This document shows positions 21,856-26,077 of a stretch of 26,077 nucleotides of DNA, in pieces (position 1 is the first letter of the stretch; each line of letters starts with the position of its first letter). The stretch covers positions 1-26,077 of the forward strand of contig DATKZY010000181.1 in the NCBI GenBank assembly GCA_035527715.1. Direction: 5' to 3'. The notes under the pieces were generated by a model. The model had not been told where the DNA came from. It ran no database searches and worked only from the letters and a program-made list of their open reading frames with translations. Origin of the DNA: DSUN01 sp035527715. GTDB taxonomy: Bacteria; Planctomycetota; PUPC01; DSUN01. A program made the translations under genes and the position numbers.

Positions 21856-22671
21856 ATGAGGCACATTCTCGTGGCATTGGCGATCGCCTTGTGGATCGGC
21901 GGGCCGGCATTTGCCGAAGGGGCAGGCGTGCAGAAGCCGCCGAAGCCGGGAGTCAGGCCCGCCGCCGCGGCCAAGCCGGCCGGCGACAACGAGGCCGACA
22001 GGAAGATCAAGGAGGTTCTCAAGACGAAGAGGGTGACGTTCGACTTCGTCGAGACGCCCATCGGCGACGCGATGAACTTCATCCAGCAGCTCCTCGGGGT
22101 GAACGTGGTGGTGGACCCCGGCCTCGACAAGGGGCGGGCTCTCACGCTGCGGGTCAACGACATGCCCATGGGCCAGGCCCTCCAGTGGATCGCGAAGCTG
22201 GCGGATGCGAAGATGGAGGTCCGCGACGGCGCCGTGGTCATCCAGCGGGCGGGCGAGGACGAGCAGGAGTTCGCGCCGAAGCCCAAGTTCGACAAAGGCG
22301 TCCCGAAGCACGAGCTCGAGCGGCTCCGCCGCCTTGGGCTGGCGCCCGCCTCGCTCGGCAAAGCCGTCATCCCGCTCGGCGATGGCACCAGCGTGGAACT
22401 GAACCTCACCGAGGACGACCTGCCCCCCGAGACCCGCCGAGCGCTCCTGATGCTCCTCCACAAGCAGCTCGTCAAGGAGCTGGGCAAGCACGACCCGAAG
22501 GCAGCGGCGGAGTTCCAGGAGCAGGCGGCCTTGCGCGCCCGCAAGACGGGCGAGGAGCGCGCCCGACAGCTCGCCGAGGAGCTCCACGAGCGCCTTCGCG
22601 ACAAGCTCCACAAGCTCCCCAAGCCCCCGAAGCCCGAGGCCCCCGCCGAGGAGAACAAGGGGCAATTCTGA
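21856..22671 (+). CDS. exported STN-domain protein, paralogue 2
   Basis: 271-residue exported protein from ATG 21856, preceded by AGGAG (21843-21847) overlapping the previous stop. Signal peptide residues 1-20 (ending PAFA). The STN-like domain (about 57-130) nearly repeats that of the 20019 protein: VTFDFVETPIGDAMNF, LLGVNVVVDPGLD, LTLRVNDMPMGQALQWI, EVRDGAVVIQ. The second shared block reads LTEDDLPPETRRALLMLLHKQ and KHDPKAAAEF. It then has a lysine/proline-rich helix ending KGQF, like its paralogue. The pair arose by duplication around, or with insertion of, the sigma/anti-sigma genes. A role as signal receptor for the anti-sigma protein is plausible but unproven. Confidence 0.82.
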   Translation: MRHILVALAIALWIGGPAFAEGAGVQKPPKPGVRPAAAAKPAGDNEADRKIKEVLKTKRVTFDFVETPIGDAMNFIQQLLGVNVVVDPGLDKGRALTLRVNDMPMGQALQWIAKLADAKMEVRDGAVVIQRAGEDEQEFAPKPKFDKGVPKHELERLRRLGLAPASLGKAVIPLGDGTSVELNLTEDDLPPETRRALLMLLHKQLVKELGKHDPKAAAEFQEQAALRARKTGEERARQLAEELHERLRDKLHKLPKPPKPEAPAEENKGQF

Positions 22672-22682
22672 CCCCGCGCCCC

Positions 22683-23795
22683 TCACTTGCCGTGCCGGTA
22701 GAGCCACTCGCCGATGCGCATGTGGACCGACTTCTCGACGATCGCGTACAAGACCCCACTCATCAACCCGATCGCGCCGCAGCCCTCCCAGGTGATGATG
22801 CCCTGCGCCGCGCGCTGGGCGGCTGTTGCCATGAACAGGATGAAGAAGAGCAGGACCACCCACTTCATCTTCACCCGCCAGCAGAAGAACAGTTGGACTG
22901 AGTAGTCGGGCTGGTAGACGGCTACCGCGCCGAGGACGGCCGCGACGGCCATGCCGGCGCCGACCATGGGCACGCCTCTCGCCGCCCCGAGCGAGAGCAG
23001 CAAGTAGCCCAGCCCACCCAGGATGCCCCCCAGGAGGTAGGCTCGGACGAAGACGCCCAGGCTCACAGCATTCCGCAGGAAGGACGCGACCAGGAAGAGC
23101 ATCGCCATGTTCCCCACGTAGTGCCCGACGTCCTGATGGACCAGCGAGTAGGTGACAAGCTGTATCGGGATCAGGCGGCTGCCCGCCGCGTGCCACCCCA
23201 GTGCGCACCAGGGGGAGGCCGGGTTCTGGGCGAGCGGCAGGCCGCGGCCCGTCAGGCCGATGACCAGGCTCAGGATGGCGCTGGCCGCCGCCACGGCCGC
23301 GCAGAAGACCAGGATCAGCCTCGCCGAGCGGGGGCTGTGGGGATGGTAGGCCGCCAGGTCGCGGACCACCCGCTTCATGTCCCGCTCGAAGTCGCGGCCG
23401 CCGCGCACCACCGCGGCGTTCCGGAACGCGAGGTCGCGGATGTCGCCGGGCAGGTCGTCGGGCGCGGGCATCTCCGCCCCCCCGACCAGCAGGGGGATCA
23501 CGGGGACGCCGAGCGACAGCGCCGCCCCGATCTCCGCCCGAACGAAGTCGTTGCCCAGCGTGAGCCGCTGGCGGCCCTGGGCGTCGCGGATCGTCAGCCA
23601 GTCCCTCCCGATCACGACCAGCACGGCGGCCGACTGGCCGATGGCTTGGCGGACGACCTGGCGGAAGTCCCGGCCCAGCGGGATGGCCTGCATGTCCTTG
23701 AAGAAGCTGTCCTTGCCGAACTGGCGGCACAGCCGGCGGAAGATGCGGTCGGTCACCTCCTGGCTGTCGTCGCGGCGGTACGAGATGAAGATCAC
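22683..23795 (-). CDS. TIR domain fused to a catalytically dead rhomboid-like membrane domain
   Basis: 370-residue membrane protein with an unusual domain pairing. Residues 1-150 form a bacterial TIR domain: FISYRRDDS, FFKDMQAIPLGRDF, AVLVVIGRDWL and NDFVRAEIGAALSLGVPVIPLLV, with E88 where TIR NADases keep their catalytic glutamate. A membrane helix (about 158-180) leads to a rhomboid-like fold (about 208-353): IQLVTYSLVHQDVGHYVGNMAML (H220, H225, N229 positions), AYLLGGILGGLGYLL and GAVAVYQPD. The GxSG serine is replaced (VGAGM, G281, codon 22953-22955) and no histidine exists in the final helix (TWEGCGAIG). So a pseudoprotease is likely. GTG 23795 has a weak GAGGGG ribosome site. It follows the DUF3352 gene by 33 bases. 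Confidence 0.82.
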   Translation of the reverse strand: MIFISYRRDDSQEVTDRIFRRLCRQFGKDSFFKDMQAIPLGRDFRQVVRQAIGQSAAVLVVIGRDWLTIRDAQGRQRLTLGNDFVRAEIGAALSLGVPVIPLLVGGAEMPAPDDLPGDIRDLAFRNAAVVRGGRDFERDMKRVVRDLAAYHPHSPRSARLILVFCAAVAAASAILSLVIGLTGRGLPLAQNPASPWCALGWHAAGSRLIPIQLVTYSLVHQDVGHYVGNMAMLFLVASFLRNAVSLGVFVRAYLLGGILGGLGYLLLSLGAARGVPMVGAGMAVAAVLGAVAVYQPDYSVQLFFCWRVKMKWVVLLFFILFMATAAQRAAQGIITWEGCGAIGLMSGVLYAIVEKSVHMRIGEWLYRHGK

Positions 23796-23828
23796 GCCTG
23801 CACCCCTCGCTGGCGCCCGAAGCGGGGC

Positions 23829-25607
23829 TCAGAAGTCCGGCGGCCTCGGTTCCTTGGGGGGCGGCCCGATCTGCGGGCCGGCGGCCGCACGACGCTCGAC
23901 GACGGTGAGGACGACGCCGAGGAGGGGCAGAAGCCCCGACCGTGTGTAGGCCTCGAGGGTCACCCCGTTCTCGTCGGCCGAGAGGGTGGCGCACGCGCCG
24001 CGAAGCTGGCCGGCGAGCTGGCCGAGGATCTGGACCATCGGCCGCACGGGCTCGCCGGGCCCCGGCTCCTTGCCCTCGGTGATGACGGCCTCGAGGATGC
24101 TCTGGACGTCGGCGTAGACGATGCCGTGGTGCTTCAGCGGCATGGCGTCCGCCACGTTGCGGAAGCGCGGGCCGGCGGCGAGGGCCTTCGCCGGGTCCTT
24201 CTGTGCGTCCACGCACTGGCGCAGGATGGCCGCGTTCCTGGCCACGAGGAAGAAGTCACCCACAAAGGCATACGCTGGCTGGTTCGGGGCGTCGGGCAGC
24301 ACGAGGGTGTGGATGTCCACGCCCTGGTATGCCTCGGTCTTTCGCTCGACGGCGGGTGCGACGCCTGGCTGGCCGGCCATGAGGCGGTGGACGGTCGTCT
24401 TGAGGGCCTCGGGCTTGGCTACGCGGGCGCCGAGGAGGAAGGCGAAATCCCTGTTCTCCGGCAGCCGGCGCTTGGCGGCGAACTCGGCCACGAAGTCGGG
24501 GTTCGCGGCCAGGAACACCTCGCCGCCGAGGGCGCCGACGAAGTCGTCGTCGAAGTTGATGCCGAGCTGGAGCTTGACCGTCTGCTTCCCCTCGTCAATC
24601 CGCGCCAGGCCCTCGGCCTGGCCGCCCTCCTCGAGGAACTTCACGATCGCCTGCCACAGCTCGGGGCCGTCCTTGAAGTTCAGCGACGCGAACAGCGGGC
24701 ACTCCCTGGGCAGCACCTGGGCGATCGAGGAGGTGCCGGGCGTGAGCTTGCCCAGGAGGCGCAGGAGGCCGAGCTTCTTCTCGCCGCAGTAGAGGTGCAC
24801 CCTGTCGCGCACGCCGCGGCCGTCGAAGGCCGAGGCCACGGCCACCCACTGCACGGTGGTGAGGCCCAGGCCGTCGAGGAGCCGCCGCAGGTCGGGGTTG
24901 CCGTCGAGCACGGGCCGGTGCTCGGTGAGCACCTGGCCGAGGTTCAGGTAGGCCACGACCCCTTTGGGACCGGCGAGGGTCTTGCGCACCTTCTGGAAGG
25001 CCTCGTTGGTGGACAGCGGCCGCCGGGCGCGGGCGTCAATGAGCTTCTTGAGGGCCGGCGGCTCGGCGACGGCGAAGGCGTCGCCAAGGAACGCATAGGC
25101 GAGGCCGCCCAACTGCCCCTTGACCACGCGGAGCGCCACGTCGCCGTGCATCTCGTCGGCGATGGCGAGCGCCGGCCGGTTGCCTTGCGCCTTCGTGAGG
25201 GCCGGCTCCACGGTGCCCGCGAGCAGCTTCTTCAGCTCGGCCTTCGTCTCCGAGGCGTCGAGGAGGAGCACGGGGACTCGTGCGGCGCCGCCCGATTCGG
25301 CGACGACGATGCCCAGGCGCGAGCCGAACTTTGCCACCGTGTCGTCCCAGGCGAGGCCCAGGCGCTGCTGCGCGGCGCCGCGGATGATGGCGCTGACGAC
25401 GCCGAGCTGCATCTCGGCCTGGGGCACGGCGCGGAAGATGTCGCGGAGGCCCGACTGCTCGAAGTCGGCCCAGATCCCCTTCGGGTCGTTCACCTCGGCG
25501 TAGAACAAGGCGTCCTCGGGCACCGCGCTCGCCAGGTCGCCGCCCCGGCCCGCCGCCGCCACCAGCGCCAGAATGGCCAGGAAGCCCACGCACAATTGCC
25601 TGCGCAT
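23829..25607 (-). CDS. exported DUF3352 family protein
   Basis: 592-residue exported protein. ATG 25607 follows AAGGAG at about six bases and gives a signal peptide (MRRQLCVGFLAILALVAAAG). The mature part begins ASAVPEDALFYAEVNDPKGIWADFEQSG, the characteristic opening of DUF3352 proteins. Repeated elements of the family follow: LAYAFLGDAFAVAEPPALKKLID, VVAYLNLGQVL, PLFASLNFKDGPELWQAI, GALGGEVFLAANP and AYAFVGDFFLVARNAAILRQCVD. The function of the family is unknown; members occur in cyanobacteria and Planctomycetota. The C-terminus is proline-rich (GPPPKEPRPPDF). It is divergent from trpC and upstream of the TIR-rhomboid gene on the same strand. Confidence 0.85.
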   Translation of the reverse strand: MRRQLCVGFLAILALVAAAGRGGDLASAVPEDALFYAEVNDPKGIWADFEQSGLRDIFRAVPQAEMQLGVVSAIIRGAAQQRLGLAWDDTVAKFGSRLGIVVAESGGAARVPVLLLDASETKAELKKLLAGTVEPALTKAQGNRPALAIADEMHGDVALRVVKGQLGGLAYAFLGDAFAVAEPPALKKLIDARARRPLSTNEAFQKVRKTLAGPKGVVAYLNLGQVLTEHRPVLDGNPDLRRLLDGLGLTTVQWVAVASAFDGRGVRDRVHLYCGEKKLGLLRLLGKLTPGTSSIAQVLPRECPLFASLNFKDGPELWQAIVKFLEEGGQAEGLARIDEGKQTVKLQLGINFDDDFVGALGGEVFLAANPDFVAEFAAKRRLPENRDFAFLLGARVAKPEALKTTVHRLMAGQPGVAPAVERKTEAYQGVDIHTLVLPDAPNQPAYAFVGDFFLVARNAAILRQCVDAQKDPAKALAAGPRFRNVADAMPLKHHGIVYADVQSILEAVITEGKEPGPGEPVRPMVQILGQLAGQLRGACATLSADENGVTLEAYTRSGLLPLLGVVLTVVERRAAAGPQIGPPPKEPRPPDF

Positions 25608-25687
25608 CGGTGTCTCCTTGGTGTCAGAAGTCCGCATGCCGGCCCTTGCCGTATACTACAGCGCTCCCGCACGCCCGGTTTCGCGCC

Positions 25688-25716
25688 TTGATTCCGGCGG
25701 CCGCCCCCGCTACAAT
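25688..25716 (+). promoter_or_regulatory. sigma-70-type promoter of trpC
   Basis: TTGATT (25688-25693), 17-bp spacer, TACAAT (25711-25716). Transcription near 25723 would give a leader of about 25 bases containing AAGGAGG (25731-25737). The opposite strand of this 140-base gap must carry the DUF3352 promoter; TAGTAT at 25658-25653 is a possible -10 but no good -35 goes with it. Confidence 0.65.
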
Positions 25717-25747
25717 TCGGCAGGAGACCGAAGGAGGCGAACGCCGG

Positions 25748-26077
25748 ATGCTGCACAGGATACTGGAAGAGATACTGGCGCACAAGCGCGTAGAGGTGGC
25801 GGCAGCGAAGGGGCGACGGCCCCTCGCGGCCCTGGAGGCCGCGGCGGCCAAGGCGCCACCCGTCCGCGACTTCGCGGCCGCGCTGCGCCAGGCCCAGGCC
25901 CGACGCGGCATCGCCCTCATTGCCGAAGTCAAGCGCAAGTCGCCATCGGCGGGGCTGATCCGCCCTGCGTTCCACCCCACGCGCATCGCCCGCACCTACG
26001 AGGCGCACGGCGCGGCGGCCATCTCGGTGCTCACCGATGAGAGGTTCTTCGGCGGCTCGCTGGCCATCCTGCGCCGC
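25748..26077 (+). CDS. trpC: indole-3-glycerol phosphate synthase, 5' part
   Basis: First 110 codons of the enzyme that closes the indole ring in tryptophan synthesis, converting carboxyphenylamino-deoxyribulose phosphate to indole-glycerol phosphate. ATG 25748 lies 10 bases after AAGGAGG. The reading frame runs MLHRILEEILAHKRVEV, then DFAAALRQAQ, the hallmark IAEVKRKSPSAGLIR with the catalytic lysine region, and AAAISVLTDERFFGGSL, all in the standard TrpC order. The frame is open to the window edge, so the gene is cut by the window rather than broken. No other trp gene is visible. Confidence 0.93.
   Translation, partial: MLHRILEEILAHKRVEVAAAKGRRPLAALEAAAAKAPPVRDFAAALRQAQARRGIALIAEVKRKSPSAGLIRPAFHPTRIARTYEAHGAAAISVLTDERFFGGSLAILRR

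Noticed and set aside
23121..25691. 856-codon plus-strand frame opposite the TIR and DUF3352 genes
   Set aside because: Composition typical of an antisense shadow; the minus-strand proteins have signal peptide, TIR motifs and ribosome sites.

Overview
This is a GC-rich bacterial chromosomal segment that is almost fully coding on both strands. It reads like a free-living, Gram-negative-type member of the Planctomycetota or a neighbouring PVC-like lineage. That placement is an inference from gene content: a PEP-CTERM surface protein, a Tat-exported sulfatase, a DUF6807/PmoA-like protein, free-standing STN-domain proteins, a DUF3352 protein and many short intergenic palindromes. No rRNA, tRNA, CRISPR array or intact transposon was seen.

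Left part (1-8862, plus strand). About 590 bases without a convincing gene carry hairpins, two matching dyad boxes and a near-consensus sigma-54 promoter in front of a secreted PEP-CTERM lectin-like protein. Next come an unrecognised conserved-looking protein, RimO (ribosomal protein S12 methylthiotransferase), PgpA (phosphatidylglycerophosphatase) and a Gfo/Idh/MocA oxidoreductase. A MntA/HepT toxin-antitoxin pair with its own promoter follows, then an exported DUF6807 protein overlapping a family 2 glycosyltransferase. GGACCTATAGG-type palindromes sit exactly on two stop codons here.

Middle (8890-14753, minus strand). A four-gene operon-like run is transcribed right to left: large exported alpha/beta hydrolase, Tat sulfatase, sugar-phosphate isomerase/epimerase-like TIM barrel, and SAM methyltransferase. 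It looks like a polysaccharide or sulfated-glycan utilisation set. The hydrolase start runs into a patch of short repeats.

Right-middle (14889-19996, plus strand). A Wzz/GumC-like membrane coiled-coil protein and a small membrane protein are each driven by a copy of the same ~110-bp promoter-leader-start segment. A YgiQ-type radical SAM protein with repeat-like insertions in its reading frame follows, then a polyprenol-phosphate-sugar-synthase-like glycosyltransferase.

Right part. A plus-strand module (20019-22671) holds two paralogous exported STN-domain proteins flanking an ECF sigma factor and a candidate membrane anti-sigma protein. Convergent to it on the minus strand are a DUF3352 exported protein and, downstream, a TIR domain fused to a rhomboid-like membrane domain. 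That rhomboid fold has lost the catalytic serine and histidine, and it is the most unusual protein here. The window ends inside trpC, divergent from the DUF3352 gene.

Several plus-strand genes have clear housekeeping promoters, mostly TTGCNN - 16/17 bp - TAYAAT, so sigma-70-type signals are readable in this genome.
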